Assembly (NCBI GenBank): GCA_031286225.1
Contig: JAITUQ010000035.1
Location: 1-55,470 of the forward strand
DNA: 55,470 bases
Reading direction: 5' to 3'
DNA from: Candidatus Methanorudis spinitermitis
Lineage (GTDB): Archaea > Methanobacteriota > Methanobacteria > Methanobacteriales > Methanobacteriaceae
Under the pieces are notes generated by a model. That model made no database searches. It was not told the DNA's origin and was given only the letters and a program-made list of their open reading frames with translations. How positions within the stretch are numbered: the stretch's first letter is position 1; each line of letters begins with the position of its first letter. This document shows, in pieces, positions 18,903 through 29,557 of this stretch. Made by a program: the position numbers and the translations under genes.

Positions 18903-19637
18903 CTATAGCTTACGAGCAAAGAATAAATAGCCACTATGACCAACCATTCTTGTTTTTGGTCTTGTACCCTGAGATCTAACTTCTATTTCTCGTTCTAATG
19001 TTTCAATAATAGCTAAATCACTAAATCCAATCTTTTTAGCTACTCTGTAAGATGTTTCAGCTTGATTAATATATGGAGTATAAACAACCAAATGTCCTCC
19101 AAGCTTTAACTTTTCAAAAACATCTTCAAAAATTTCATAAGGTTTGATGAGATCTAAAAATACTAAATCAATAGCTACTTCATCAATTCCTTCTTTTATA
19201 TCCTTATTTTTAACTTCAATAATATTTGAAAGACCAAATTTTTCAACATTATTTTTAGCTACTTCTGCAAAGTCTTCTCTTATTTCATAGCTATAAACAT
19301 GGCCAGATTCACCAACAATGTTTCCAAAGTTTAAAGCAATAGCTCCTGCTCCTGTACCTGCATCAACAACAATAAAACCATTACCAAGACCTGTTTTAGC
19401 TAACACGGTTCCAATATCTTTTTGAATAAGTATTGAACATCTTCTATCCATTAAATCTATGAAATCATTAATATTTGGTTTTATAACTCTAAATTCCTTA
19501 TTTAGGTGAGTGGTTAATCTATCACCAAAGCTTGAGTTTTCAATTTTTTCTCTTTCAATTATTCCTAAATCACTTTGAAATTCTTTATCCTCAGCTATTA
19601 AGTATTTTTTACCTCGCTCGTCCATTATAATTTTCAA
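18903..19637 (-). CDS. trmI: tRNA (adenine-N1)-methyltransferase, archaeal TrmI
   Basis: S-adenosylmethionine-dependent enzyme that makes m1A at position 57/58 in the tRNA T-loop. 244 aa: a small N-terminal domain, then a Rossmann methyltransferase with motif I VVDAGTGAGAIAL, acidic motif II YSYEIREDF and motif IV IDLVFLDLIKPYE; the C-terminal GTRPKTRMVGHSGYL is typical of TrmI. The start is TTG 19637 with GGTGAT 3 bases upstream; ATG four codons later is the alternative. Its 3' end exists a second time as a fragment 1.25 kb away. Confidence 0.9.
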   Translation of the reverse strand: MKIIMDERGKKYLIAEDKEFQSDLGIIEREKIENSSFGDRLTTHLNKEFRVIKPNINDFIDLMDRRCSILIQKDIGTVLAKTGLGNGFIVVDAGTGAGAIALNFGNIVGESGHVYSYEIREDFAEVAKNNVEKFGLSNIIEVKNKDIKEGIDEVAIDLVFLDLIKPYEIFEDVFEKLKLGGHLVVYTPYINQAETSYRVAKKIGFSDLAIIETLEREIEVRSQGTRPKTRMVGHSGYLFFARKL

Positions 19638-19755
19638 TACATCACCTTATGAAAAGTTAAATCTATTGTTAAAATTTGTTTTTTCTCTTTATTATTTAAA
19701 ATTAAAAATTTTTTTAAAAAGATTTTCATTATTTAAAATAAAAAAATTATAAAAA

Positions 19756-19888
19756 TATTATTTTTTTTATTTCAATCATATTATAAAAAAAATCATGAAA
19801 GTTATAAAAATTATTCTTTTTAATATATTATAAGTTATATTAATTAAAAAAATTATTATAATTATTATTTTTTTTATTTCAATCATAT
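19756..19888. repeat. 26-bp direct repeat between trmI and hef
   Basis: A 26-base sequence beginning TATTATTTTTTTTATTTC occurs identically at 19756-19781 and 19863-19888. The 289-base spacer has no gene and is otherwise A+T-only sequence. Confidence 0.6.
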
Positions 19889-19926
19889 ATATTATAGAAA
19901 TTTATCAAATTATAGAAATTATAAAA

Positions 19927-22353
19927 TTATACTAATTTTTTATCCTTTTTATCTTTTTTAAAGTGTAAATATTTACTATCTAAGACTTTTCTAATGTTTC
20001 CAGAGGTTTTTTTGCCAATTCCATCAATTTCTTGAAGTTCAGCTTCTGATGCATTAACAATGTCTTTCACAGTTCCAAATCTGCTGAGTAACTTTTTAGC
20101 ACTTACTGGTCCAATATTTGGAAGGGATTCAATAATAAATAGCTGCTGTTCCCAAAGATTAACAGGTTTTTTCTCAGTTCTAATCTGAATATCAACTTTA
20201 TCATCTTTTTGTTCTCGAATAGCTATTCGTTTAATCATAGCTGCTGTATCATCAGAGTTCCTTGTTGGAATAATACTTATCCCGAAGTCTAAAGCTATGG
20301 AAGCTATTGATCCTCTAATTGCATCTGGACCAATAAATCCCGAGTATAGATCATCTCCTTCAAGTATCATTATAGGTTTTTTAAACTCTTCTCTCATTTG
20401 CCTGGCTTGTTTAAACAATCTTTTATCAACAATAGAATCTACAAAGTCCTTAGCTGTTTTTCTTTCAATAGCTACTTCTTCACTTACTTGGTAATCTCCA
20501 ACAGCCATTGGTTTAATTTTTATTTTAACACCAATAGTATCTAATGCTCTTAATACTTTTGAATTTCCTTCTCTTGAATCAGCATAAACAATGATTTCTT
20601 TATTTTTTAAATTATTATAATTTTCGTCTTTTTCATCTTTTTTATAGCTATTGCTTGTATCAAAATCTTTTGTGTCAATGATTTTAGAAGTAAGTTCAGT
20701 GTTAATTTTTTCTAAAGTTTTTATATTTAGTTCATTAAGGGAGTTTTTATCTATTAATTGTCTTTTCATTTGTTTTTCTTTGTGAATACTTGCCCAATAA
20801 TATCCTTCATCCCTTGTCCCCTCAGTAACCAAAACTTTCATTTTTCCAGTTTTTTTCCTTCCAGTTCTACCTCTTCTTTGTATCATACGAACTTCTGAAG
20901 GAACAGGTTCATAAAGAATAACTAAATCAACTGATGGAATATCAATACCTTCCTCAGCTACACTTGTAGAGAGTAAAACATCATATGTTCCAATTTTAAA
21001 TGACTTTATTATTTGGTACTGCTCTTTCTGTGTTAAACCCTTCTCACCATCTCTTGTTCCTTGACCAAAGAATTTAACAGATTTAATTCCTTCTTTTTCA
21101 CACACTTGATATATCATTTCTAAAGTGTCTCTAAATTGAGTAAATACAATAATCTTTTGATTGTTTTTATTTTTTTCTAGCTTTTCTTTTCCTTCTGTTA
21201 AACTAGCTAGATTTTTATTTTTTTTCACTAGTGGGTTTCCATCTGTTAACTTAGTTTGACTTTTATCATCAATATTTAACTCTTTTTTAAGTATATTAAT
21301 TAACTTTTTAAGTTTTGGATGTTCCCAACCATTTTTTTCTGCTCTATAGCTGAGCATCACAGATTGTGAAAAATCAGCATCAAGTAAGAGACCTTTAGCT
21401 GCTTTTGTATTTTTTTTCCTTAATCTAGTTATGTACTTATTGAAAGTAGCTATTCCTTGGGTTTCAAGTAACTCCATTGAGTGTTGAACATTTATAACAG
21501 CACTTAAAATAGAAATAGCTTGATAACATTCTTTTGGAGGGTTAACTGCTCTAGCTATTCTATTTTGGATTTTTCCTCTTGCTTTTAAAATATCAGTTTT
21601 ATTAACAGAAATGGTGTTTATTACATTTAAATTCTTTAACACCTTTAATCTATGATTTAAAGCTTTGTTTAAATGTTTTCTTATTTTTTCAAGTTCACTT
21701 GTCATTTTAACTTTTACCCATTCAATTTCAATTGGGTTAAAGTAGGGTTTAACATCACTGTCTTCTTCTGTTTTCACAACAACATGTTGGATAAAAAGGT
21801 TATCGCACACTTCTTTGATTTTTTCCTTATCATATCCTGGTGATGCTGTTAAACCAAGAATTAAGTGGTTTTTACTTGTTTTTACATATCTATGAGACAG
21901 GTAAACATAAGCATAAGAACCAACGCCATGATGGCATTCATCAAAAACAAGGAGTGAAACATTTTCAAGAGAGTATCTACCATTGAGTAAGTCAGATTCG
22001 ATAGTTTGTGGAGTTGCACAAATAATTTGAGATTCATCCCATCGTTTTCGACGCTCTTCAACTTTAATTGCTCCTGTAATCGATGTACATTTAACAGTTG
22101 AAAAATTTCTAAAGCTTTCTTCATGTTGAATAGCTAATGGTTTACTTGGAGCTAAAATTAGAACCTTGGAACCTTTAATTTTTTTTAATCTGTCAGCAGC
22201 TACTAAAATAGCTATTAATGTTTTACCTAAAGCTGTAGGAGCCACAATCATCGTGTTTCCTTTTTTTAAAGTATCTGCAGCTAAAATTTGCTGATATATA
22301 CGAGCTTCTACACTTTTTGGTTTTATTAAAGGATGCTCAATGTATTTATCCAT
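19927..22353 (-). CDS. hef: Hef: SF2 helicase / XPF-ERCC4 structure-specific nuclease
   Basis: 808 aa. Archaeal homologue of FANCM/XPF that unwinds and cuts stalled or branched replication forks. N-terminal DEAH-type helicase: Walker A APTALGKT (residues 38-45), DECH (138-141), then RecA-like domain 2 ending VILYEPVPSEVRMIQRRGRTGR. The C-terminal ERCC4 nuclease keeps the catalytic ERKTAKD motif after GDYQVSEEVAI, and tandem HhH elements (LPNIGPVSAKKLL, IDGIGKKTSGNI) end the protein. All catalytic residues are intact, so it should be active. Part of its 5' half and its upstream region recur as a decayed copy past the antiporter gene. Confidence 0.93.
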   Translation of the reverse strand: MDKYIEHPLIKPKSVEARIYQQILAADTLKKGNTMIVAPTALGKTLIAILVAADRLKKIKGSKVLILAPSKPLAIQHEESFRNFSTVKCTSITGAIKVEERRKRWDESQIICATPQTIESDLLNGRYSLENVSLLVFDECHHGVGSYAYVYLSHRYVKTSKNHLILGLTASPGYDKEKIKEVCDNLFIQHVVVKTEEDSDVKPYFNPIEIEWVKVKMTSELEKIRKHLNKALNHRLKVLKNLNVINTISVNKTDILKARGKIQNRIARAVNPPKECYQAISILSAVINVQHSMELLETQGIATFNKYITRLRKKNTKAAKGLLLDADFSQSVMLSYRAEKNGWEHPKLKKLINILKKELNIDDKSQTKLTDGNPLVKKNKNLASLTEGKEKLEKNKNNQKIIVFTQFRDTLEMIYQVCEKEGIKSVKFFGQGTRDGEKGLTQKEQYQIIKSFKIGTYDVLLSTSVAEEGIDIPSVDLVILYEPVPSEVRMIQRRGRTGRKKTGKMKVLVTEGTRDEGYYWASIHKEKQMKRQLIDKNSLNELNIKTLEKINTELTSKIIDTKDFDTSNSYKKDEKDENYNNLKNKEIIVYADSREGNSKVLRALDTIGVKIKIKPMAVGDYQVSEEVAIERKTAKDFVDSIVDKRLFKQARQMREEFKKPIMILEGDDLYSGFIGPDAIRGSIASIALDFGISIIPTRNSDDTAAMIKRIAIREQKDDKVDIQIRTEKKPVNLWEQQLFIIESLPNIGPVSAKKLLSRFGTVKDIVNASEAELQEIDGIGKKTSGNIRKVLDSKYLHFKKDKKDKKLV

Positions 22354-22768
22354 GTAATTTATTTCAATATTCCTACTTAAATAAGTTCTTAAAAAAACAC
22401 TATTAGCAGATTATTAACACTTTTAGAAATTTGATTAGTACTCATTAAGTACTTTAAAAAAATAATCATTTAATTAAAATAGGCTATTTCATTTTTAAAT
22501 CCTTTTAATTGATTTTTTAATTTTTTATAATAAAATATATAAGGGATTATTCCTTAATATACTATTTTTATATAAAATAAGAATATGGACTTTATTTGAC
22601 CAAAATTATAAAACATTATAATTTTAATATTGAAAAACATTTTTTTAGAGATAAACCCCTAAGTATTAAAGCATAGAGATTAACATATAATAAAAAGTAA
22701 GCATTTATTATAAAAATAAATATTAAAAAAATGACAAAAATTGTATTTATTATCAGAAGAGTGATAAA
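22354..22768. other. Divergent promoter region of hef and the antiporter
   Basis: No gene is seen. The 415 bases must carry both divergent promoters. Bases about 22376-22730 have a diverged copy at about 24428-24770. Confidence 0.5.
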
Positions 22769-23998
22769 TTGGAAAATATGGTTCTAAGTATTGGAATAGT
22801 CATTGTTTTAGGAATACTTTGTACAAAGCTTTTATCTAAAGTTAAAATTCCTGTATTTTTAGGATTTTTAGTTACTGGGATATTGCTTGGACCATATGTT
22901 TTTAATATACTTGATCATGCTTTCATGGGCCTTACACAAGAAGTATCAATACTAGCTATCATAATATTACTTTTAAGAGCAGGTTTAGGTTTAGATCGTG
23001 ATGCAATGCGTAAAATTGGTCGACCTGCAGTTGAAATGAGTTTTGTTCCATCATTAATTGAAGGAATATCTATTATATTAATTGGACATTATTTATTAGG
23101 ACTTTCTTTTATTGAAGCAGGAATGCTTGGATTCATATTAGCCGCTGTTTCACCAGCAATACTTGTTCCAAGGATGCTTGACCTTATTTATAAAGGATTG
23201 GGTGTTGAAAAAGGGATTCCTACACTACTTTTGGCTGGATCTGCAGCAGATGATGTTGTAGCCATTACTATTTTTTTCGCATTTTTAGGAATATATAATG
23301 GAGGAAATATCAATATAGTTTGGAACTTGGTTGGAATTCCCATTTCTCTAATTTTAGGTATTATAATAGGATTAATTACAGGAATTTTTTTGTTATATAT
23401 ATTTAAAAGATGGAAATTTTCAGATACAGAAAAATTACTTATTACATTAGCTACTGGCATCCTTTTAAATGCATTTGGAGAGTTACTCCAAGGAATCATC
23501 CCAGTAGCAGGACTTGTTGGAGTAATGGTTATAGGATTCTTAATACTTGACCGTAATCCAAAACTTGGCCAAACCCTTTCAAAAAAATATTCAAAGCTAT
23601 GGATGTTAGCTGAAATAATTGTATTTGTTCTTTTAGGATCACAATTAGATATTCCCCTAGTAATGTCTGTAATTGGGATTGGAATTTTGGTTGTTTCACT
23701 TGGATTAATCTTTAGATTCTTAGGTGTTTTCATATCATTAGCTGGAACTGATCTTAACTATAAGGAAAAATTGTTTTGTATGGTTTCATATATTCCTAAG
23801 GCAAATGTTCAAGCAACTATTGGTGCTGTACCATTAGCTGCAGGTGTTGCATCTGGAGAAATAATATTAGCTGTTTCAGCTATTTCAATTATATATACCG
23901 CTCCACTTGGATCAATCTTGATTAAATTACTTAGTAAACGACTTTTAACCAGTGATGAATCAACAATCAGAGAAAAAGAAACTATACGAAGTAATTAG
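22769..23998 (+). CDS. Cation:proton antiporter (CPA2, Kef/NapA type)
   Basis: 409 aa with about 12-13 membrane helices and no soluble RCK/TrkA domain. The N-terminal LGFLVTGILLGPYVF is characteristic of the family; LILRAGLGLDRDAMRK corresponds to the helix 3 region and AAVSPAILVPRML and LLAGSAADDVVAI (paired Asp) to the ion-binding core. It probably exchanges Na+ or K+ for H+, useful to a methanogen whose Mtr pumps Na+. Start is TTG 22769 with GAGTGAT 3 bases upstream; ATG 22778 is possible. The gene is bracketed by hef and a hef fragment. Confidence 0.88.
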   Translation: MENMVLSIGIVIVLGILCTKLLSKVKIPVFLGFLVTGILLGPYVFNILDHAFMGLTQEVSILAIIILLLRAGLGLDRDAMRKIGRPAVEMSFVPSLIEGISIILIGHYLLGLSFIEAGMLGFILAAVSPAILVPRMLDLIYKGLGVEKGIPTLLLAGSAADDVVAITIFFAFLGIYNGGNINIVWNLVGIPISLILGIIIGLITGIFLLYIFKRWKFSDTEKLLITLATGILLNAFGELLQGIIPVAGLVGVMVIGFLILDRNPKLGQTLSKKYSKLWMLAEIIVFVLLGSQLDIPLVMSVIGIGILVVSLGLIFRFLGVFISLAGTDLNYKEKLFCMVSYIPKANVQATIGAVPLAAGVASGEIILAVSAISIIYTAPLGSILIKLLSKRLLTSDESTIREKETIRSN

Positions 23999-24002
23999 CT
24001 AT

Positions 24003-24430
24003 TAAAAAGAATATTCCTCTTGCTTTTAAAATATCAGTTTTATTAACAGAAATGGTGTTTATTACATTTAAATTCTTTAACATCTTTAATCTATGATTTA
24101 AAGCTTTGTTTAAATGTTTTCTTATTTTTTCAAGTTCACCTGTCATTTTAACTTTTACCCATTCAATTTCAATTGGGTTAAAGCATGGTTTAACATCACT
24201 GTTTTCTTCTGCTTTCACAACAACATACTGAATAAAAGGTTATCGCACATTTTTTTGATTTTTTCCTTATCAAATCCTGGTGGTACTGTTAAATCAAGAA
24301 TTAAGTGGTTTCTACTTGTTTTACATATCTATGGGACAGGTAAACATAAGCATATGAACCAATGCCATGATGGCAGTCATCAAAAACAGTTAATGAAACA
24401 TTTTCAAGAGAGTATCTTAAATAATTTCTT
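24003..24430 (-). pseudogene. Decayed internal fragment of hef
   Basis: The minus strand matches hef 21571-21977 with scattered substitutions and indels. One piece (about 24016-24218) still reads a near-identical 65-residue stretch including SDVKPCFNPIEIEWVKVKM. Single-base gaps near 24235 and 24320 break the frame. The match stops at GAGAGTATCT and resumes with sequence from upstream of hef (22377 onward), so about 400 bases including the hef start are deleted. It begins right after the antiporter stop. Confidence 0.88.
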
Positions 24431-24991
24431 AAAAAACATTATTAGCAGATTATTAGCATTTTGAAAAATTTTATAGTTACTATTAGGAAATTTAAAAAAA
24501 TAATCATTTAGTTAAATAGCTATTCCATTTTTAAAATCCTTTTAATAAATATTTAAATTTTTTATAATAAAATATACAAGAAATTATTCATAATTTATTC
24601 ATTTAAAATAAAGGTATTGAACTTATTTAACCAAAATTATTATAATATAATAATTTTCACTGGAAATAACGTATTTATAGTAAAAAATTTGCTAAGCTAA
24701 ATATGAAAGTATGGAGATTACATATAATTAAAGAAAAATATTTAAAATAAAGATAAATATTTTAAAGATATTTTTATTTGAATTTTTTTTTTTAATAATT
24801 TTAATTTTTACTAATAGATTTTTACTTAATGTTGATGTTATTTTAGAAAAATATATAAGTTAATTAAAATACATTATCCATTAAATACCTACAAAGTTAT
24901 TCACAAACTGTGAAAATATTTGATGATGATTGAACATTTTAATAAAATCATTAATAATGTAATGATATAAAGTTGAGGTGGAATAATTACG
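24431..24991. other. Diverged copy of the hef upstream region, then spacer
   Basis: Bases to about 24770 align with the region upstream of intact hef (22377-22730), with more differences than the coding part. The remaining ~220 bases have no antiporter remnant and no gene; they lead into the secreted wall-binding gene. Confidence 0.6.
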
Positions 24992-26176
24992 GTGAAAAGT
25001 AAAACATTACTTTTAACATTAATATGCATTTTCCTGATTACTGTAAGTGCAAGTTATGCTAGTAATGTAAATGATAATAAAATGAATATAACATCTAAAG
25101 ACTCTGAAAAAGTATATGCTATGGATAATTCTCAAAACATTGTAATATCTCTTAAAAATATTTCTACTGCAAAAATTTTAGCTGCGGGGGATAATGATAG
25201 ACCAGATAACCTTTCTCAAAGTGAGATAATAGCTGCATCCCAAAATGTAGGCGAGTACATTTCAAAAAATGGGAAATTACCTAATTATGTCATAATTTCT
25301 GATTATAAGTATTCAATGTCTGAATTCATGTTTTTATTAGCTAAAACAGTAGAATATAAATATAAAGAAAGTGATGCTCAAATTTCTGTTAAATACAATG
25401 TAAAAAGTCCCGCGAAACCTGTAGGAGTAGATATCGAAGGAAAATTTTCTCAGGAAGATTACTATGATTTTTCAAAAAGAGTAGTTAATTTCATTAGTTC
25501 GAAAGGCAGAGCTCCTAATTATGTATCAACACCATTAGGGTATATGCAATATCAAACAGCAATATATAGCTTCATAAAAATACTTGAAAAAAATAATTTG
25601 CCTAATTATTTATCAATTAATATTAAAAAATCCTATACCCTTAATAAATTCATGCCAAAAGACTCAAGAACTGTCGCGAAACCATTTATACCTATTAATG
25701 AAAAATATAATGGTGAATCCTTAGAACAATATTTACAAGTAACAAAAAATTGTCAAGTGAATGATAAAACGATAAAATCATTGGCTATAAATTTAACAAA
25801 GAAATATAATAATGATTATCAAAAAGCAGAAACTATTTTTAACTATGTAAATAATGAGGTAGATTATGTTTTCTACTACAACTCTAAGTATGGTGCTAAA
25901 AATGCATTGTCTAAAAAAGGAGGAAATTGTGTAGACAAGTCACATTTAATGATAGCTCTATGTCGTGCAATTAATATACCTGCTAGATATGTTCATGGAA
26001 CCTGTAATTTCATTAGTGGAAATACTTATGGGCATGTATGGACACAAATACTTGTTAAAAATACTTGGATAGCAGCAGATCCTTCTAACTCTCGATATAA
26101 TAAATTTGGACATATTAATAATTGGGATACAAGATCGTATACATTAAAGGGAATTTATGATGAAGTAAAATTCTAA
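24992..26176 (+). CDS. Secreted pseudomurein-binding transglutaminase-like cysteine peptidase
   Basis: 394 aa. A signal peptide (residues 1-23, hydrophobic LLLTLICIFLITVSA then SYA) is followed by two PMBR units (about 75-130 and 150-225; LPNYVIISDYKYSMSEF and MQYQTAIY). Residues 240-390 are a transglutaminase-like domain with the triad Cys313 (KKGGNCVDKSHL), His348 (GHVWTQI) and Asp363 (IAADPS). The order PMBR plus Cys-His-Asp domain matches the pseudomurein endoisopeptidases PeiW and PeiP of methanogen viruses (family C71), so this is probably a cellular autolysin cutting the peptide cross-links; specificity is inference. Start GTG 24992 with GAGGTGG 11 bases upstream, the same leader layout as the gene at 9364. 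Confidence 0.85.
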   Translation: MKSKTLLLTLICIFLITVSASYASNVNDNKMNITSKDSEKVYAMDNSQNIVISLKNISTAKILAAGDNDRPDNLSQSEIIAASQNVGEYISKNGKLPNYVIISDYKYSMSEFMFLLAKTVEYKYKESDAQISVKYNVKSPAKPVGVDIEGKFSQEDYYDFSKRVVNFISSKGRAPNYVSTPLGYMQYQTAIYSFIKILEKNNLPNYLSINIKKSYTLNKFMPKDSRTVAKPFIPINEKYNGESLEQYLQVTKNCQVNDKTIKSLAINLTKKYNNDYQKAETIFNYVNNEVDYVFYYNSKYGAKNALSKKGGNCVDKSHLMIALCRAINIPARYVHGTCNFISGNTYGHVWTQILVKNTWIAADPSNSRYNKFGHINNWDTRSYTLKGIYDEVKF

Positions 26177-26196
26177 TTTAGGATAATAATGCATAA

Positions 26197-27402
26197 TCAT
26201 TTAAATTTTATTAAATTTTTCACCTCATCATATATGACTTCTAGGCCACACATACTTGGTATATAGTTAGCAGCTTTAGCAGAATTAACACCGATTGTTT
26301 CATATCCTAAATCTTCAATTGGAGCTACAACCATACAAGTATCACATACTAGATGTCCTCCAGCATTTTCAATAATTTTTGTATAATTCATTCTATCAGC
26401 AGATGCTTTAATATTTATAGAAGTACAAATCCACAAATCATTAGCTATTTTCTTAGATTTAACTAAATTAGCTATTTCTTCTATTTCTTCAATAGATGCA
26501 TGAGGACAACCTAAACAAACAAGGTCTGCTTTATTTTTAGAAGATGTTGTTAGTTTTTCAAAAATTTCCTTAATATCTAACTTTGAAATATAAATTTTAT
26601 CATTTGGTACTGACTTATAATCAGCTATTTTATATTCAGGAGTTTCACCTTCAATATGATATAATGTAACTGCTCCAGACGATGCAAGAGCCGCACCTAA
26701 AGATTTTAAATCATTATTATTGGGTTTATTATCTTTTTTATTTTTTAAAATAAAGTAGGGAACTCCATCTCCAACATCATTTCCAACAATATATCCAAGA
26801 GCCCCATACTCAATTTTTGAAATTTCATCCTCTAACTCTATTAGGTGAGTAGCTATTCTATTTTCTTCTATGTGGTAGGCATACATTGGAGTTTTTCCAC
26901 AAATAGCTGCAGCTAATGCTCCAGGTCCTCCTTCACGATTTGTTCTAGCTCCTATAACTGAGTTTACATAAGTTACTGCTGAAGACTCTGACCAAGCTAC
27001 ATGATCCTTAAATCTTGGAACATTTCCAACTAAGTAAGGAGTACAAGTACAAGTTTTTGAAATTCCAAGAGATCCATAAGCATCCACAATTTTATTCTGG
27101 TTATTTACAAATGTATGAGAAAATCCAAGCTTTTTCCAATTATCTAAATCAGTTCCTGCAGGATTTAGAGTTGATGGAACCTTAGCTTTCGCAGTTTTAT
27201 CAGTAGCTAAATCTTCCAAGTATTCAAGCCCAGCATCCCCAATGGTTTTGTAGGAAACACCAGATATTTGAGCTGAACTTATATCAACAAGATGTTCTGC
27301 TTCATAAATATCACCCAAAGCTACTAATATCTCCATACTTTTTCTTACTGTGTCTCCATACTCCCCATTAAACATTTTTTCTTCTTCTGGATTTAAATAC
27401 AT
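26197..27402 (-). CDS. Aconitase X large (catalytic) subunit: phosphomevalonate dehydratase
   Basis: Family AcnX/DUF521. In archaea the large subunit with a small partner dehydrates phosphomevalonate to trans-anhydromevalonate phosphate, the archaeal route to isoprenoid lipids. Motifs: [11 protein letters not shown] at the start, [41 protein letters not shown], and near the end CLGCPHAS and CDTCMVVAP, whose Cys residues fit the Fe-S cluster. The start is ATG 27402 (401 aa), which has GAGG six bases upstream and matches the family N-terminus; the upstream ATG 27417 has none. The small-subunit gene is not in the window. Convergent with the wall peptidase, 20 bases apart. Confidence 0.88.
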   Translation of the reverse strand: MYLNPEEEKMFNGEYGDTVRKSMEILVALGDIYEAEHLVDISSAQISGVSYKTIGDAGLEYLEDLATDKTAKAKVPSTLNPAGTDLDNWKKLGFSHTFVNNQNKIVDAYGSLGISKTCTCTPYLVGNVPRFKDHVAWSESSAVTYVNSVIGARTNREGGPGALAAAICGKTPMYAYHIEENRIATHLIELEDEISKIEYGALGYIVGNDVGDGVPYFILKNKKDNKPNNNDLKSLGAALASSGAVTLYHIEGETPEYKIADYKSVPNDKIYISKLDIKEIFEKLTTSSKNKADLVCLGCPHASIEEIEEIANLVKSKKIANDLWICTSINIKASADRMNYTKIIENAGGHLVCDTCMVVAPIEDLGYETIGVNSAKAANYIPSMCGLEVIYDEVKNLIKFK

Positions 27403-27831
27403 TATATTCCTCTTCATTATCTATGTATTCTTATTAATTTAAAAATTATTTCAGAACAATAATGTTAAAAATTATTAAATATATTTTTATTGTAATTAAA
27501 ATAAATTTTTTCATTTAAAAGAATTAAAATAATTTTTAAAATTTTAAATAGTTATTAGAAAAACTATTAAAATTAAAATAAATATTTGGATAAAAACAAC
27601 TATTTAAATAAATATACTATTAAAAATTAAAAAAATAAATAAAAATAGCTATCAAAATTAAAATTATCAATAAAATTATAATATTTATTAAAATATGCTA
27701 AATTAGCTATAAAAATAAGGTTATAATATTTATTTAAATAATGTTAAATTAGCTAAAAAATAAAGAAAAATAGCTATTCAATGTTTAACAATCATCCATA
27801 CACTTTGAAGTTTGAAAAGAGATCATTCAAA
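27403..27831. repeat. Intergenic with a 45-bp imperfect tandem repeat (27676-27765)
   Basis: No gene is seen. TTATAATATTTATT-A.. units start at 27676 and 27721 and both end in AAATTAGCTA. Four TAGCTA sites fall within 27646-27776. Confidence 0.5.
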
Positions 27832-29193
27832 CTATCCAAGTTGATGTTCAACAATATCATTGAAAAGATTTAAAAAATTATCTTTTTGATTGAATGGAAT
27901 AATGGCTCCTGCAGCTATATCATGACCTCCACCTTGGCCCCCAAAACTACGAGAAGCATCATCAAGAGCTTTACCTAAATTAACTCCTTTTTCAACCATT
28001 TCTCTTGTAGTTCTTCCAGAGATTTTGATATCATCATGTAGCCTAGCTAGTGTTAAAATTGGTTTATCTGAGGGTAAAAGTCCAATTGAAATTCCAACAC
28101 TAGCTATAGTTCCCATAATTCTTTTTAAATCCTTATCTTCACTATATAAGTATTGAAAATGATTTAAATTAATAGAACCTTCTCTTTTTATCCATTCCAT
28201 TCCTTTGATTAGCTGTTCTCTATATTTTTTTTGTAAGTCAATAGCTGTATCTAAAGCTTTTTCACGTTCACCTAAACAAATCCCTAAACCTAAACCAAAC
28301 TTCTTATTTTTTCCACAAGAATCAAGAAGATATGCATACTCTTCTAAATCTCGAAGTTGTGGAATTTCTTTTGGTATAGTGTAAATATTTGCAAAAATAG
28401 CTGGATTAATCTTGATTAATTCATCTTTTAAAATGTTTCGCTCATCTCCTTCTAAATCTACAAATTTTACTAAATAAGAAAGACCTATTTTTTCTAAAAA
28501 TGTCTTTGAACCTTTTAAATCTCCAGTTAATCCTGAAAGTCCTGGATTTAAAGTGTAAGCTAATGACTTATAAAGTGGTTCTTCACTTTTTGATACAATT
28601 TTTAAATCTTCATTAATTTTTAAAACTTCAGATTCTAATCCATCCTCAAGAATCAATTTGTTCACACTTGAAAATCCATTTTGACTCTGCATATCACCAA
28701 ATGCACCAATTAATGCAAAGTAAGCAAGATGTTTTTTACCATTTTCCCCTAATTCTCGTATAGCTAAGTAAGAAGAACCTGATCCACTTAATTCCCTACT
28801 TCCATCAATTCCAAAAAGATGAGGATTAATATGGACAACATTAGCATTTGCTTCAATCTTTGCAGGTTGATGGTGATCTGCAATGATAACATCAGCTTTC
28901 AACCGATTAATATATTTTAAACAAGCACTACCCATATCTGAAAATACAAATAGATTATAACTTTCTTTAGCTAATTCTCGAACGAATTCACGTGTTAATC
29001 TTGAAACAATACTAGTATGAAATTGTCCACCTTCTTCTTTAATAGCATTAGCTACTACAGCAGCAGCAGAAATTCCATCTGCATCATTATGTGATATAAT
29101 TCTTATAATATTGTCTTCTGTAATATGCTTTTTTACCATATCACAGGCTTCATTAGCCCTATTTAACAAGGAGTGCTGCTTTTTGAGGGTCAT
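27832..29193 (-). CDS. RecJ-like single-strand exonuclease (DHH/DHHA1 family)
   Basis: 453 aa. DHH phosphoesterase motifs: [13 protein letters not shown] (motif I), SDMGSACL, and [10 protein letters not shown] (DHH). The C-terminal DHHA1 part has the glycine-rich [14 protein letters not shown]. Archaeal proteins of this kind include the GINS-associated nuclease (GAN) at replication forks, but subfamily cannot be fixed by eye. The start ATG 29193 has GGAG just upstream and lies inside the rpsO gene (35-base overlap); a TTG 24 bases downstream is an alternative. Co-transcribed with rpsO, as often seen in Euryarchaeota. Confidence 0.88.
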   Translation of the reverse strand: MTLKKQHSLLNRANEACDMVKKHITEDNIIRIISHNDADGISAAAVVANAIKEEGGQFHTSIVSRLTREFVRELAKESYNLFVFSDMGSACLKYINRLKADVIIADHHQPAKIEANANVVHINPHLFGIDGSRELSGSGSSYLAIRELGENGKKHLAYFALIGAFGDMQSQNGFSSVNKLILEDGLESEVLKINEDLKIVSKSEEPLYKSLAYTLNPGLSGLTGDLKGSKTFLEKIGLSYLVKFVDLEGDERNILKDELIKINPAIFANIYTIPKEIPQLRDLEEYAYLLDSCGKNKKFGLGLGICLGEREKALDTAIDLQKKYREQLIKGMEWIKREGSINLNHFQYLYSEDKDLKRIMGTIASVGISIGLLPSDKPILTLARLHDDIKISGRTTREMVEKGVNLGKALDDASRSFGGQGGGHDIAAGAIIPFNQKDNFLNLFNDIVEHQLG

Positions 29194-29557
29194 ATCTCCA
29201 TCCTTCAGCTAATTGATTTTTATTCACATAATATGCTCCTAATTTACGTATCCTAGCTTCAATAATTTCTAAACCTCTTTTTGTATGCAAATCTTTTGGA
29301 TTTTCTTTTAGATGGTCTCTTATGTTAACAGCTTTTTTGATTAAGTTCATAATATCTTCTGGATATTCTTCAATTTGATCATTTCGTTTTAAAATAGCTG
29401 TGATCTTTTCACCAGTAACAGCTCTTACACTTGGGATTCCATACTGGTCTCTTAAAATAATGCCAATTGCACTGGTAGTTTTTCCTTCTTTTCTGAATTT
29501 TAATACTAATTCTTCAACTTCTTCATTTGAATAAGCTATCCATTCTGGTCTTTCCAT
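29159..29557 (-). CDS. rps15: Ribosomal protein uS15 (archaeal S15P/S13e)
   Basis: 132 aa, longer than bacterial S15 because of the archaeal/eukaryotic N-terminal extension. It binds 16S rRNA helix 22 early in 30S assembly. Typical stretches: [60 protein letters not shown] ribosome site lies close to ATG 29557. It is the first gene of a two-gene unit with the RecJ-like gene. Confidence 0.96.
   Translation of the reverse strand: MERPEWIAYSNEEVEELVLKFRKEGKTTSAIGIILRDQYGIPSVRAVTGEKITAILKRNDQIEEYPEDIMNLIKKAVNIRDHLKENPKDLHTKRGLEIIEARIRKLGAYYVNKNQLAEGWRYDPQKAALLVK

Noticed and set aside
23188..23733. Long minus-strand frame inside the antiporter gene
   Set aside because: It mirrors a membrane-protein gene and yields a Pro/Ile/Lys-rich translation without a ribosome site; a shadow of the real gene.
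27403..27417. Upstream ATG of the aconitase X gene
   Set aside because: No ribosome site; the ATG at 27402 has GAGG at good distance and gives the family N-terminus.
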